Source of the DNA: Chitinophagaceae bacterium
GTDB lineage: Bacteria; Bacteroidota; Bacteroidia; Chitinophagales; REEL01
Direction: 5' to 3'
DNA length: 60,590 nucleotides
Assembly: GCA_007695095.1 (NCBI GenBank)
Contig: REEL01000071.1
Coordinates: 1 to 60,590 of the forward strand
The position numbers and the translations under genes are program-made. Shown here in pieces: positions 1 through 9,534 of the stretch. The notes under the pieces were generated by a model. It ran no database searches, was not told where the DNA came from, and worked only from the letters and a program-made list of their open reading frames with translations. How positions within the stretch are numbered: the stretch's first letter is position 1; the number at the start of each line of letters is the position of its first letter.

Positions 1-56
1 TCTTCAGTACAAAATTTACACTGCTAAAAACAGGAAATCAAGTAAAAGTAAATTTT

Positions 57-1061
57 TTAAGCGGGCAGCTTTTCATTCAGCGTTTCCCATATCATTTTTT
101 TCAGATCTTCTAATCCTTCTTTATTGAAGGCTGATATGTAGGTGTAGGGAATGTCTTCAGGAATATCTTTTTTCAATAACTGCTTCAGCTCGATATCTAC
201 CAAATCTGCTTTGGAAATGGCTAAAATTCGCCTTTTGTACATCAGTTCCGGGTTATGGCTTTTCAATTCATGAACTAAAATATCATACTGCTTTCGTATA
301 TTATCTGCATCAGCAGGTACAAGAAACAACAGCATACTATTTCTTTCGATATGTCTCAAAAATCTTAAACCCAGCCCCTTGCCTTCATGAGCACCCTCAA
401 TAATTCCGGGGATATCGGCCATTACGAAAGATAAATTTTCCTTATAGGGGACAATCCCCAGCTGTGGTACAAGCGTTGTAAAAGCATAATCGGCAATTTT
501 AGGTTTTGCCGCAGAAACCACCGAAAGTAAGGTTGATTTACCCGCATTTGGAAATCCTACCAAACCAACATCTGCCAATAGCTTCAATTCTAAAACTATA
601 GCTTTTTCTTCTCCGGGAATTCCGGGTTGAGCATATCGTGGTGTTTGATTAACTGAAGTTTTAAAGTGGCTGTTTCCCAAGCCGCCTTTACCACCTTCCA
701 GCAATACCATTTCTTCTCCATGCTCCAGTATTTCTCCTATTTTTTCGCCTGTATCAGCATCTTTGGCAATGGTTCCTATTGGAACCTCCAGAATTTGACT
801 TTCGCCGGACTTACCACTTCTATTTCCTCCTTCTCCGGGCTTGCCATTGTCTGCAAAAATATGTTTTCTGTATTTCAGGTGGATTAATGTCCAGATTTGT
901 TTGTTCCCCTTGATGATTACATGACCTCCATTGCCTCCATCTCCGCCATCAGGCCCGCCCTTAGGCACATATTTCTCTCTACGAAAATGAGCAGATCCCG
1001 ATCCGCCACTTCCGGAACGGGCATAAATTTTTACATAATCGACAAAATTACTTTTTTCCAC
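57..1061 (-). CDS. obg: Obg family GTPase (ObgE/CgtA)
   Basis: This 334-residue protein is the essential ribosome-associated GTPase that acts in late 50S assembly and stress signalling in the cytoplasm. The glycine-rich Obg fold fills residues 1-158. The G domain follows, with P-loop GFPNAGKS at 169-176 and the G3 motif DIPG at 216-219. The G4 motif reads SKAD instead of NKxD; a Ser or Thr here is, as I recall, common in Bacteroidota and need not mean loss of guanine specificity. The protein ends soon after the G domain, so the variable C-terminal extension of some Obg proteins is absent. It starts 11 bp after the adk stop codon and is almost certainly co-transcribed with it. Confidence 0.97.
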   Translation of the reverse strand: MEKSNFVDYVKIYARSGSGGSGSAHFRREKYVPKGGPDGGDGGNGGHVIIKGNKQIWTLIHLKYRKHIFADNGKPGEGGNRSGKSGESQILEVPIGTIAKDADTGEKIGEILEHGEEMVLLEGGKGGLGNSHFKTSVNQTPRYAQPGIPGEEKAIVLELKLLADVGLVGFPNAGKSTLLSVVSAAKPKIADYAFTTLVPQLGIVPYKENLSFVMADIPGIIEGAHEGKGLGLRFLRHIERNSMLLFLVPADADNIRKQYDILVHELKSHNPELMYKRRILAISKADLVDIELKQLLKKDIPEDIPYTYISAFNKEGLEDLKKMIWETLNEKLPA

Positions 1062-1072
1062 AATTTTTTTAA

Positions 1073-1648
1073 TCAGGTGTAGACTTTCAACTCTTCTTTC
1101 AAAAGCTGAAAGGTCTCATCTATAGAGCCGGTTCCTTTAACCAGAGATAGTTTGTTATTCCTTTTGTAATATTCAGCTACGGGCTCTGTTTTTGACCTGT
1201 ATTCAATAATTCGCTTACGAATAATACTCTCATCTTTATCATCGGGACGACCGGATGTTTCTCCCCGCTTCAGCAATCGCTTAACCAACTCTTCTTCATC
1301 AACGGTTAAAGCTAAAACAATACTGATAGAGGTATTTTTAAATTCTAAGAGTTTATCCAAAGCCTCTGCCTGAGCAACAGTTCTTGGAAATCCGTCAAAA
1401 ATAAATCCTTTTGCATCTTCATTTTCATCTAACCGATTACTAATCATTCCAATCACCACTTCATCAGGAACTAAAAGCCCTTTATTCATAAAGTTTTTGG
1501 CTTCCATACCCAAAGGAGTACCTCTTGAAATTTCATCGCGCAGTAAATCACCCGTTGAAGTATGCAGTAGTTGATATTGTTCAACTATATTGGCTGCTTG
1601 CGTGCCTTTTCCGCTTCCCGGAGGGCCAAACAAAATAATATTTAACAT
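1073..1648 (-). CDS. adk: Adenylate kinase, short-lid form
   Basis: This gene encodes adenylate kinase (AMP + ATP to 2 ADP), 191 residues long, cytosolic and essential for nucleotide balance. The P-loop GPPGSGKGT lies at residues 8-16, followed by the AMP-binding STGDLLR segment and the FDGFPRT motif. The lid is the short type: no cysteine zinc-finger lid is present, which explains the length below the 214 residues of the E. coli enzyme. It is the first gene of an adk-obg pair read on the minus strand. A sequence matching the -7 consensus TAnnTTTG (TACTTTTG on the minus strand) lies at 1678-1685, about 30 bp before the start, but I see no well-spaced -33 partner. Confidence 0.97.
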   Translation of the reverse strand: MLNIILFGPPGSGKGTQAANIVEQYQLLHTSTGDLLRDEISRGTPLGMEAKNFMNKGLLVPDEVVIGMISNRLDENEDAKGFIFDGFPRTVAQAEALDKLLEFKNTSISIVLALTVDEEELVKRLLKRGETSGRPDDKDESIIRKRIIEYRSKTEPVAEYYKRNNKLSLVKGTGSIDETFQLLKEELKVYT

Positions 1649-1759
1649 TTATAATTCAAATTTCGCTTAAAGTCAATCAAAAGTACTAAATAAAAACAAA
1701 AAATGACTTGTAATCTGTTCTAAAATAAATTAAGCCTGTGAATTTATCAAGTTTTTGCA

Positions 1760-3271
1760 TTAATTATCGGGATTTTCCAATGTCTTATCCACAATTCGTT
1801 GCAATTCTTCTCTGAGTTTTGTTTTTCGAACTTGTTTTAAAAAATGATGAGGAGATGCTGCTCTTTCAAGACAATCCTCTGCCGGACATCTTTCACAAGT
1901 ATCATTAACTTCCCTTTCAACGATATCTTCATCATTCCAAAATTTTATTTTCCGCCTGAAGGTTTCATTCATTAGTATACCTATTGTTACACTTGTATTA
2001 GCATTTGAAGTAGGTTTTTTGGAGCGCCCGACGGAAATACAAAAATATTGGTTTTCAGAATTCATAAATCGGGAGCGCTGCAAACGTATCAGGTATCTTT
2101 GTTTTTTTTCTGCTTTTTGAATATTTTTTAATTCTCTGAGCAGACGAATACTAATCCATCTTCTGCAATAGTGTTCCTGGATCGGACTTCCATGAGGATT
2201 GTGAAGCATAGATAAGTGGAGCTCATGGGTGAGGTTGTAAATTTCACTTTCCCAACTATTATCGATTCGTAGAAAAAACAAACTTCTTATTTGAAAAAAC
2301 TTCGGAAGTAAGGTCGTGAGCCTGTACATCAATACTTCCGGTGTTGCGTGATAATCTTCCATTAATTTAGAGAATGCTGACTCATTAAATTTTCGCTTTT
2401 GAAAAATGTTTTTTAACTTTTCACAAATTTGGTCAGCCGGCAATAGTAAGACCGTTGCAAAATAAGCCGACTTAAAGTTATTCAACATTAACTCAAAGCT
2501 GTTTTGCTCAATGTTTAAAGATGTGGAAGGTCGTTCTTTAATACCCATAAATGAAAAGCCCAGCTCCTTAGCTAACACAAAAATACGGGCATCTGCTTCT
2601 AATTGTGGATGTATATATAAAACAGGTTTTGAAGCTTCCACATAAATCATTCTGAATGGAGATGTGTTTTCATCTTGCATCATTTCCAAATCACGAATTT
2701 CATAGCCGTATTTATCTTTCAAAATTATCTCTAAAACCTCCGGATTCCTGACCGGCCGGTCTCCAAAGCCAAATTCTTCCCGAAATGTTCTCCCGGCTTT
2801 TTCTATTTCCGGAAAATAGTTGTCATACAATTCCTGATATGACCGGAGAGCCGCAAAGTAAAACTCCTCAGGACTCAAATCATAATTTCTCGAAAGCTCA
2901 ATAATTGTGCTTATAAAAGCATTCAATTTGGCCGGTGCATTGGAAACCAAATCAGCTAACTTATTCAATTCCAGACCAAAAAGATCCAAAGGCATCTCCT
3001 GCAAAAAATTAGAATTCAATATTGCAGCAACTAATTTAAGCTTCTTGCTCATTTTGAGAGAGACAAGTTCGTCATAGGTGGTATCTAATGCAGCTGCTAC
3101 AGATGCTATTTTTTCAGCTTTCGGGTATTTCTTACCCTTCTCAATCTCATTTAAATATGAAACGGACATTCCGGAAGCAGCAGCCAGTTCAGAAAGGTTC
3201 ATTTCTTTTTCCTGTCTCAACTGCTTTAACTTCATCCCGAAAATTAAGCGTATGTTTTCTTCTTTTATCAT
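1760..3271 (-). CDS. ScfR/RamB-type XRE transcriptional regulator
   Basis: This 503-residue protein has the layout of the short-chain fatty acyl regulator family (RamB, ScfR). An XRE-type helix-turn-helix occupies about residues 8-70, followed by a middle IrrE/M78-like region and a C-terminal DUF2083-type domain with a paired-cysteine motif, CERCPAEDC at 459-467. In active IrrE proteins the middle domain holds a zinc HExxH site. Here that position reads AKELGF (234-239), so metal-dependent proteolysis is unlikely; I believe this loss is usual in the RamB branch. Relatives control acetate, propionate and glyoxylate-cycle genes. That fits acs 4 kb away and the methylmalonyl-CoA mutase at the far end, but direct regulation is inference. 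It has its own promoter. Confidence 0.85.
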   Translation of the reverse strand: MIKEENIRLIFGMKLKQLRQEKEMNLSELAAASGMSVSYLNEIEKGKKYPKAEKIASVAAALDTTYDELVSLKMSKKLKLVAAILNSNFLQEMPLDLFGLELNKLADLVSNAPAKLNAFISTIIELSRNYDLSPEEFYFAALRSYQELYDNYFPEIEKAGRTFREEFGFGDRPVRNPEVLEIILKDKYGYEIRDLEMMQDENTSPFRMIYVEASKPVLYIHPQLEADARIFVLAKELGFSFMGIKERPSTSLNIEQNSFELMLNNFKSAYFATVLLLPADQICEKLKNIFQKRKFNESAFSKLMEDYHATPEVLMYRLTTLLPKFFQIRSLFFLRIDNSWESEIYNLTHELHLSMLHNPHGSPIQEHYCRRWISIRLLRELKNIQKAEKKQRYLIRLQRSRFMNSENQYFCISVGRSKKPTSNANTSVTIGILMNETFRRKIKFWNDEDIVEREVNDTCERCPAEDCLERAASPHHFLKQVRKTKLREELQRIVDKTLENPDN

Positions 3272-3289
3272 TCAACTATTTAATATGGA

Positions 3290-3318
3290 CAAATTTATAC
3301 TTTTTTTTATAAATCAAT
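3290..3318 (-). promoter_or_regulatory. Predicted promoter of the ScfR-type regulator
   Basis: Read on the minus strand, TAAATTTG at 3290-3297 is a perfect match to the Bacteroidota -7 element TAnnTTTG. ATTG at 3315-3318 is a one-mismatch -33 element 17 bp upstream. The -7 element ends 18 bp before the start codon, giving a very short leader. Confidence 0.55.
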
Positions 3319-3342
3319 TTTGAATACTTTCAGTAATCTACT

Positions 3343-3855
3343 CTATTGATTTTTTGAAATAGCCTCTTTTAATGATTTTTTGAAAGATGTCAGCTCATCC
3401 GGCCCCAGTATAATCTTTTTTCCATTACTTAGTTCTAACAGTAGCAAAATATCCCTCCTTCGTGTATAAAACACCATGTCTCCAAACTTTGCATTTCTGA
3501 ACTTTCCGTAATAGCCGAAAACACCGCCATTTCCAAATGACCGCCAGGTATTTTTCATTTCATCTTTCTCAACTGCCCTTACCAGTATGATTTCAGAAAG
3601 TGGAATGCTTTTCGTTCCTAATTTTCGTAAAATATTCAGGTTTTTCTTTTCAATAACATATCCATAGGGCGCATATCCCCAGGTAAAAACAAGAATGAAG
3701 GAAAATAAAACTAACATTAAAGCCGGGATGGTAACAGGTTCTTCCGGTGCTCCTAACAAAATCAGAATCTGAAAAAATATTATAAACAAAAAGACGCCTC
3801 CAATCAAAAAAGTGATTATTCGGCAAATTTTATCGGGACTGGTTTTATACATCAT
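3343..3855 (-). CDS. Membrane protein with a bacterial PH-like domain
   Basis: This 170-residue protein has two hydrophobic segments near the N-terminus (about residues 12-34 and 42-60). A soluble half rich in alternating beta strands follows, including the YVIEKKNLNIL and KSIPLSEI segments. Two short membrane helices followed by a strand-rich domain with a Y-x-I start and I/V-x-L-x-x-I pattern are typical of bacterial PH-domain (bPH) membrane proteins, whose function is mostly unknown. The call is from layout, not a specific motif. It stands alone, divergent from the histidine kinase gene, with 120 bp between the starts. Confidence 0.6.
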   Translation of the reverse strand: MMYKTSPDKICRIITFLIGGVFLFIIFFQILILLGAPEEPVTIPALMLVLFSFILVFTWGYAPYGYVIEKKNLNILRKLGTKSIPLSEIILVRAVEKDEMKNTWRSFGNGGVFGYYGKFRNAKFGDMVFYTRRRDILLLLELSNGKKIILGPDELTSFKKSLKEAISKNQ

Positions 3856-3975
3856 TCTATTTTTTTTTGTAAAAATACAAACACTATATTACATTGAAGA
3901 AATGACAAACATTGATGCATAAACAATTTAAAATTAAAAATATCCTTAACTTTAGTTTTTTTTAAATCAACACCT

Positions 3976-5649
3976 ATGTTTAAAAGGTTTCAACTAAGCT
4001 ACTTTCTGAGTCTTACTTATCTTTTTTTTGGCCTTATATGGATTTATTTTTCAGACAGGTTTCTATTGTCAATAGTAGAAACGGATAATGGAGAATTGAT
4101 TACAACCTTACAGTCCTATAAAGGATATGGATTTGTATTAGTAAGTACATTAGTTTTGTTTGTTCTTTCCGATTACCTGACAAAAACGCTTAGGGAAAGT
4201 AAAAAAAGTTATGAAGATTTATTCAAATTAAATCCTTTGTATACCTGGTTGGTCGATCAGAATACAAATAAGATTTTATTATGTAACGATGCTGCTATTG
4301 AAAAATACGGATATACAAAAGAAGAGTTTAAACAGCTGCATTATGATGAAATAGTGTACGAATCTGACTTATATAACCAGACTGAAACTCATTTGCAAAA
4401 AGATGGAAGCAAATCTCATGTTGAAGTAATAACCAAGCCTGCACAATATGAAAATAAAGAGGTGCTTATAGTTATTGCAAAAGACATCACAGAGAAGTTA
4501 GAATTGAATAAACGGATAAAGGACAAAAATGTAGAATTGGCAAAGTTTAAAAATGCAATTAGTAATTCCTCTTTGGTTTCAATTTGTGATGAAAAAGGAA
4601 TTATAACAGAAGCAAACAAAAAATTTGCCGATGTAAGCAAATACTCTCTTGAAGAGCTTATAGGTAAGCCATACAATATTCTTAATTCCGGCTATCATGA
4701 CAAAAGTTTTTTTAAAGACCTATGGACTACGATTTCTTCCGGAAAAGCCTGGAGAGGGGAAATATGTAATCGTACAAAAGACGGAGAGATTTATTGGGTT
4801 GACACAAATATTTTTCCTTTCGTCAACAAAGAAGGCAAAATCTATGAATACTTAAGTATTCGAAATGAAATAACAGAGAAAAAAGAGTTTCAGGAGAAGC
4901 TTTTGAAAATTAATAAAAAGCTTGATGCTGAGGTGATTCAAAGGACGAAAGAGCTTCAAATGGCTAATGAAAACTTAAAGTCTTTTAACTCAAGTCTTTC
5001 GTTTGATTTACAGAAACCAATTGTTGAAAGCATAAAAAATCTGGAATCTTTGAATAAAAACATAAGTGATAAATTAAATGAAAAAGACAAAAGTGATATA
5101 AAAAATGTTTTTTATTTTTTAAATAACGCACAAGCCCAAATTCTCAATTTAATGGCCTTTTCTATCATGGGAAATCATGAAAAACGTATTCAAAATCTGG
5201 ATATGAATAAGATTGTAAACAATGCACTTAGTGAGCTTAAAGCAACTGAATTTCGCTTTTCTGAACACAAAATCGACGTTAAAGATTTGCCGGAAGGTTT
5301 AGGTGATGAAAAAATGATAGATCAGGTTGTTCGGGTTCTCCTTTCAAATGCATTAAAATTTTCAGCCAAAAAAGAAAACCCTATAATAGAAGTAGGGTGT
5401 TACATCAATCAAGAAAATTCGGAATGTATTTACTTTTTAAAAGATAACGGAATTGGAATTGAAAAAAGCAATCAAGACAAAATCTTTAATGGAATAATTA
5501 GCAAGACAGAACAAGAGAATTTTAGTGGAAATGGTGTTGGGCTCGCCATTGCAGATAGAATTATTATGAGACATGGCGGCAAAATATGGTTAGAATCCGA
5601 AATAAATGAAGGCTCTACTTTTTATTTTAGCTTACCCTGTGTAGAATAA
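3976..5649 (+). CDS. PAS-domain sensor kinase lacking the H-box histidine
   Basis: This 557-residue protein is built like a membrane sensor histidine kinase. Two transmembrane helices (about 8-30 and 48-68) flank a short external loop. Two PAS domains follow (about 78-180 and 190-310), then a coiled-coil linker, a dimerisation domain and a HATPase_c domain (about 420-557). The ATP-binding boxes look intact: the N box LLSNALKF, G1 DNGIGI and G2 GNGVGLA. In the phospho-acceptor motif, where relatives read SHDL, this protein reads SFDL; the codon at 5002-5004 is TTT, so residue 343 is Phe. No nearby His can replace it. Autophosphorylation at the usual site should be impossible. No response regulator is adjacent, so it may modulate another kinase or act as an ATP-dependent sensor. 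Confidence 0.85.
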   Translation: MFKRFQLSYFLSLTYLFFGLIWIYFSDRFLLSIVETDNGELITTLQSYKGYGFVLVSTLVLFVLSDYLTKTLRESKKSYEDLFKLNPLYTWLVDQNTNKILLCNDAAIEKYGYTKEEFKQLHYDEIVYESDLYNQTETHLQKDGSKSHVEVITKPAQYENKEVLIVIAKDITEKLELNKRIKDKNVELAKFKNAISNSSLVSICDEKGIITEANKKFADVSKYSLEELIGKPYNILNSGYHDKSFFKDLWTTISSGKAWRGEICNRTKDGEIYWVDTNIFPFVNKEGKIYEYLSIRNEITEKKEFQEKLLKINKKLDAEVIQRTKELQMANENLKSFNSSLSFDLQKPIVESIKNLESLNKNISDKLNEKDKSDIKNVFYFLNNAQAQILNLMAFSIMGNHEKRIQNLDMNKIVNNALSELKATEFRFSEHKIDVKDLPEGLGDEKMIDQVVRVLLSNALKFSAKKENPIIEVGCYINQENSECIYFLKDNGIGIEKSNQDKIFNGIISKTEQENFSGNGVGLAIADRIIMRHGGKIWLESEINEGSTFYFSLPCVE

Positions 5650-5654
5650 AGATT

Positions 5655-7388
5655 TTATTCAGGTACAAAAAATACAGTCGATAAATCTCTGTGCTCTAAT
5701 GGGTTTTGATGAAAGTTTCTAACGTATGGCTGTAAGATTCTGTGATCTTTGTAATAAAAAATCGGAATAATAGCTGCGTCTTCCATCATAATATTATCTG
5801 CAACTTCATACAACTGCATTCTTTCATCAAAATCTACTGTTTGTAAAGCTGCTTCGAAAACAGAATCATAGCGGGCGCTTCTGTAACGAATAGAATTCAA
5901 ATAACTTTTATCGTCTTCCCGGTCGGGGATATGAATACTATGAAAAAGATTTAAAAAATATTCGGGGTCAGGATAGCTTCCAATCCAGCCTGAGCGCCAA
6001 AAATCTGTTTTACCGGTTTCTATATTTTCTAAATGTTGTGCAAAAGGTAAGCGGGTCATATTAACCCGTATATTTAGTGTTTCTTCTAACATTTTTTGAG
6101 CGGCCTCAGCTACCTGTTCATTCAGACCTCCACCGGTATTAATTTGTAAAGTGACAGGGGGAAATCCGTTTCCGTTGGGATAACCTGCTTTTGACATATA
6201 TTCTCTGGCTTTTTCAGGATTATAAGAGTATCCGGTAACATTTTCTGCATTATAACCGGGCATAGATGGTGGGATAAAGCCGTTTTCAGCAGCAATGCCT
6301 GTTCCTTTTAATGTAAAATCTGCTATTGTTTGCCGGTTAATTGCATAATTAAATGCTTTTCTGACATTAATATCATCGAACAAGGGGTTAGTGTGTAAAA
6401 ACCCATAATATTGAATGGCTAAAGTTGGCGTATATTGAAGCTGATACTTGCTATAGTCCGGCTGGAGTTCATCATTTCTGTTAATGACATCATAAATCAA
6501 CTCTAAAGGCAATCGGTACATCATATCTAAATTCCCCTTTCTAAACTCTAATAGTTCTGCTTTTTTATCATTTATAAAGCTCACTCTTACGCCGTCAAGA
6601 TAGGGTAAAGCATTACCATGCTCATCCACCCGCCAATAGTTTTCATTTCTGCTTAGTATCACTGTTTCATCCTGTCGGATTGCAGTAAGCTTAAAAGGAC
6701 CTGTACCTACGGTATGAATTCTCATATCTCTACCGTATTTTTCATAGGCTTCATGAGGGAAAACTGAGGTGAAATTCATGGCCAGTATATACAAAAAACT
6801 GGCAAAGGGCTCCTCAAGTTCTATCTGAAGAGTGAAATCATCCAATGCTCTAATTCCGCTAACGCCTTCCGGCAAAGGGTTCCCTTCTATAGTAGAAGCA
6901 TAATATTCATTTGCTCCTTTTACTCTGTTTTCAAATATCCAAAATCCCTGATTAGTGATGCTGGCTTCGCAAAGTTTGTTAAAGCTCCATACAAAGTCAT
7001 GAGCATTTACCAGGCGTCCTTTCCCGTCAGGAAAACAAGGATCGTCATGAAAATATACATCCTGACGTAGTTGAAAAGTAAATAAAGTTGCCTGGCTGTC
7101 AATTTCCCACGATTCGGCTATTAGAGGTTCTATCAACAAGGTTTCCTGATTCATTTTTACCAATCCTTCATAAATTTGGTTAGCTATTCGGCTACCCCCT
7201 ACTTCTGTGATATTATGCGGGTAAAGGCTCCTGAGGAACTCTACTTCATTTATACGAAAGACCCCCCCGTAATACTTCCCTCCATTTGCCTCTGTCAAAA
7301 CTCTGGCTTGCTGCTGACCGGTGTCACAGGAGGTTAAAAACAGAAAAGAAGAAAATAAAAAAATGGAAAAAAAAGATTTTGCTGACAT
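5655..7388 (-). CDS. Extracellular solute-binding lipoprotein, family 5 (OppA/DppA type)
   Basis: This is a 577-residue binding protein of the peptide/nickel ABC transporter class (SBP_bac_5). The signal peptide ends in the lipobox LTSC with Cys21, so the mature protein is a lipoprotein. The family signature is seen in the region around VGTGPFKL and in the long segment with IYEGLVKMN and SWEIDSQATLFTFQLR. In other bacteria these proteins hand oligopeptides to an OppBCDF permease, but no permease or ATPase gene is in this window, so the transporter must be elsewhere or absent. It is convergent with the kinase gene, with only 5 bp between the stop codons and no visible terminator. Confidence 0.88.
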   Translation of the reverse strand: MSAKSFFSIFLFSSFLFLTSCDTGQQQARVLTEANGGKYYGGVFRINEVEFLRSLYPHNITEVGGSRIANQIYEGLVKMNQETLLIEPLIAESWEIDSQATLFTFQLRQDVYFHDDPCFPDGKGRLVNAHDFVWSFNKLCEASITNQGFWIFENRVKGANEYYASTIEGNPLPEGVSGIRALDDFTLQIELEEPFASFLYILAMNFTSVFPHEAYEKYGRDMRIHTVGTGPFKLTAIRQDETVILSRNENYWRVDEHGNALPYLDGVRVSFINDKKAELLEFRKGNLDMMYRLPLELIYDVINRNDELQPDYSKYQLQYTPTLAIQYYGFLHTNPLFDDINVRKAFNYAINRQTIADFTLKGTGIAAENGFIPPSMPGYNAENVTGYSYNPEKAREYMSKAGYPNGNGFPPVTLQINTGGGLNEQVAEAAQKMLEETLNIRVNMTRLPFAQHLENIETGKTDFWRSGWIGSYPDPEYFLNLFHSIHIPDREDDKSYLNSIRYRSARYDSVFEAALQTVDFDERMQLYEVADNIMMEDAAIIPIFYYKDHRILQPYVRNFHQNPLEHRDLSTVFFVPE

Positions 7389-7417
7389 TCTATGGTTTTA
7401 AAAACTTGTGGTAAATA

Positions 7418-9316
7418 CTAATTGATTCTGCTATTTATAATTTCTTCAACGATTTTAGGGTCCAGTAAAGTAGAGGTATCTCCAAGATTTGAAACATCCC
7501 CTTCTGCAACTTTCCGTAAAATCCGGCGCATAATCTTCCCGGATCTTGTTTTTGGCAACCCTGAAACCAATTGAATTTTATCCGGTTTGGCTATTTTCCC
7601 AATTTTTTGAGCGACCGTTTCAATGATTTCTGCCCGGATAGTATCTGAGTTACCTTCAATCTGTTCGCAAATCACAAAAGCATAAATTCCCTGCCCTTTG
7701 ATTTCGTGCGGATAGCCAACAACTGCTGACTCTACAACTTTTTGATTAAAATTAATGGCTTCTTCTATTTCTGCTGTTCCAAAGCGATGCCCAGAAACAT
7801 TTATAACATCATCTACCCGGCCAATTATTCTGTATAAGCCATCCTTATCTCTTTTTGCTCCATCTCCGGTAAAATAGTGATTTTTAAAAGCTGAAAAATA
7901 TGTTTTTCGACAACGTTCATGGTCGCCATAAGTAGTTCGCAAAATAGATGGCCAGGGATATTTAATACACAATAAGCCTTCCTTTTCATTTTCGGTTATT
8001 TCTTTTCCGGATTTGCTTAACAATACCGGCTGAATTCCCGGAAGTGGTACTGCAGCATGGGCCGGTTTCATAGGCGTAAAATCTCCCATAGTTGAAATCA
8101 TTATGCCGCCGGTTTCTGTCTGCCACCAGGTATCTACTACCGGGCAATTGCCTTTTCCGATTTCATTATAATACCAGTTCCAGGCTTCTTCATTTATGGG
8201 CTCACCAACCGTTCCCAAAATCTTCAGTGATTCAAGACTGTAGGGCTTTACATATTCTAATCCGGCTGCCATTAGTGAACGAATTGCTGTTGGTGCTGTA
8301 TAAAAAATATTTACCATATGCTTATCAATTACCTGCCAAAATCTACCGGCATCCGGAAAAGTTGGAATTCCCTCAAAAGCTATGGTTGTAGCTCCCGTTA
8401 GCAGCGGTCCGTAAACTAAATAGCTGTGCCCTGTAATCCAACCAACATCCGCCGAACACCAATATACATCCTCCTCATTGTATTGAAATACATTTTCAAA
8501 AGAATATGCCGTATAAACCATATAGCCACCGCAGGTATGAACTACCCCTTTAGGTTTGCCGGTAGAACCGGACGTATATAAGATAAAAAGTAAATCCTCT
8601 GCGTCCATTTCTTCGGCTTCACATTCTTTGCTCACACCCTTCAATTCTTCATGCAGCCATAAGTCGCGACCTTCTTTCATATCTACTTTCTCGCCCACCC
8701 TCTCCGTTACAATTACTTTCTCAACTGAAGGACAATCTTTTACGGCAGTGTCAACTATACTTTTTAAAGAAATTTGCTTTGCTCCTCTATTTAAACCATC
8801 AGCTGTTAAAACCATACGTGCATTTGCATCTATAATTCTATCCGCTAATGCCTGAGCTGAAAATCCGGCAAAAACTATTGAGTGTACCGCTCCAATTCGG
8901 GCACATGCCAGCATTGCTATAACGGTTTCAATAATCATAGGCATGTAAATACAAACTCTGTCGCCTTTTTTTACATCATTCTTTTTGAGGACATTGGCAA
9001 ACTGACAAACTTTTTCATAAAGTTCTCTGTATGTAAGGCTTAAAAACTTTTCGTCCGGATCATTCGGCTCCCAGATTAAAGCTGTCTTATCTCCTCTTTT
9101 CTCCAAATGACGGTCTAAACAATTTTCGGTAATATTCAGCTTTCCATTTATAAACCACTTTACATCAGGCTTTTGAAAGTCCCATTCACAAACCTTGTCC
9201 CATGTTTTTCTCCAGGTGAAATTCCGGGCAACATCTTCCCAAAAAGCTTCCGGGTTTTCAAGGCTTTTCTTTTTAGCTTTTTCAAAAGACTCCGGGCTAT
9301 TTATTCTGTAACTCAT
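7418..9316 (-). CDS. acs: Acetyl-coenzyme A synthetase (AMP-forming)
   Basis: This 632-residue enzyme activates acetate to acetyl-CoA through acetyl-AMP. Visible signatures are the P-loop-like YTSGSTGKPKGVVHT, the acetate/AMP-site region with DTWWQTETGG, the hinge region GRVDDVINVSGHR, and the C-terminal PKTRSGKIMRR. In the last motif Lys594 is the adenylation lysine, which in relatives is silenced by acetylation. Length and motif order fit true Acs, not the longer propionyl or medium-chain synthetases, though related short acids cannot be excluded. It is a single-gene unit on the minus strand. A TAACTTTA box (minus strand, 9335-9342) just upstream is a near match to the -7 element. Confidence 0.96.
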   Translation of the reverse strand: MSYRINSPESFEKAKKKSLENPEAFWEDVARNFTWRKTWDKVCEWDFQKPDVKWFINGKLNITENCLDRHLEKRGDKTALIWEPNDPDEKFLSLTYRELYEKVCQFANVLKKNDVKKGDRVCIYMPMIIETVIAMLACARIGAVHSIVFAGFSAQALADRIIDANARMVLTADGLNRGAKQISLKSIVDTAVKDCPSVEKVIVTERVGEKVDMKEGRDLWLHEELKGVSKECEAEEMDAEDLLFILYTSGSTGKPKGVVHTCGGYMVYTAYSFENVFQYNEEDVYWCSADVGWITGHSYLVYGPLLTGATTIAFEGIPTFPDAGRFWQVIDKHMVNIFYTAPTAIRSLMAAGLEYVKPYSLESLKILGTVGEPINEEAWNWYYNEIGKGNCPVVDTWWQTETGGIMISTMGDFTPMKPAHAAVPLPGIQPVLLSKSGKEITENEKEGLLCIKYPWPSILRTTYGDHERCRKTYFSAFKNHYFTGDGAKRDKDGLYRIIGRVDDVINVSGHRFGTAEIEEAINFNQKVVESAVVGYPHEIKGQGIYAFVICEQIEGNSDTIRAEIIETVAQKIGKIAKPDKIQLVSGLPKTRSGKIMRRILRKVAEGDVSNLGDTSTLLDPKIVEEIINSRIN

Positions 9317-9534
9317 TTTTCAAATTTTTGGACTTAAAGTTAACAATCTTTAATAAAAATGTAACTATTCCCCATTAACATCTCCTTTGAAATGGCTAAA
9401 TAGGGGAAGTACCTTCTCAATAATTTCCTTTTGACATTTTTTTCTTTGAAATTTGGTTTTCCTGAAGTTTGGGTTGACTGAGAACGCCCCAAGTCTTTAT
9501 AAATTAATCACTCGCAAGCTTCGAATACAGAAAA

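Noticed and set aside
1784-1792. A perfect DnaA-box sequence, TTATCCACA
   Set aside because: It is a single copy inside the coding sequence of the ScfR-type regulator with no companions; chance is likely.
9368-9408. Inverted repeat TTCCCC/GGGGAA upstream of acs
   Set aside because: The arms are only 6 bp with a loop of about 29 nt, and there is no T run; not strong enough to call a terminator or operator.
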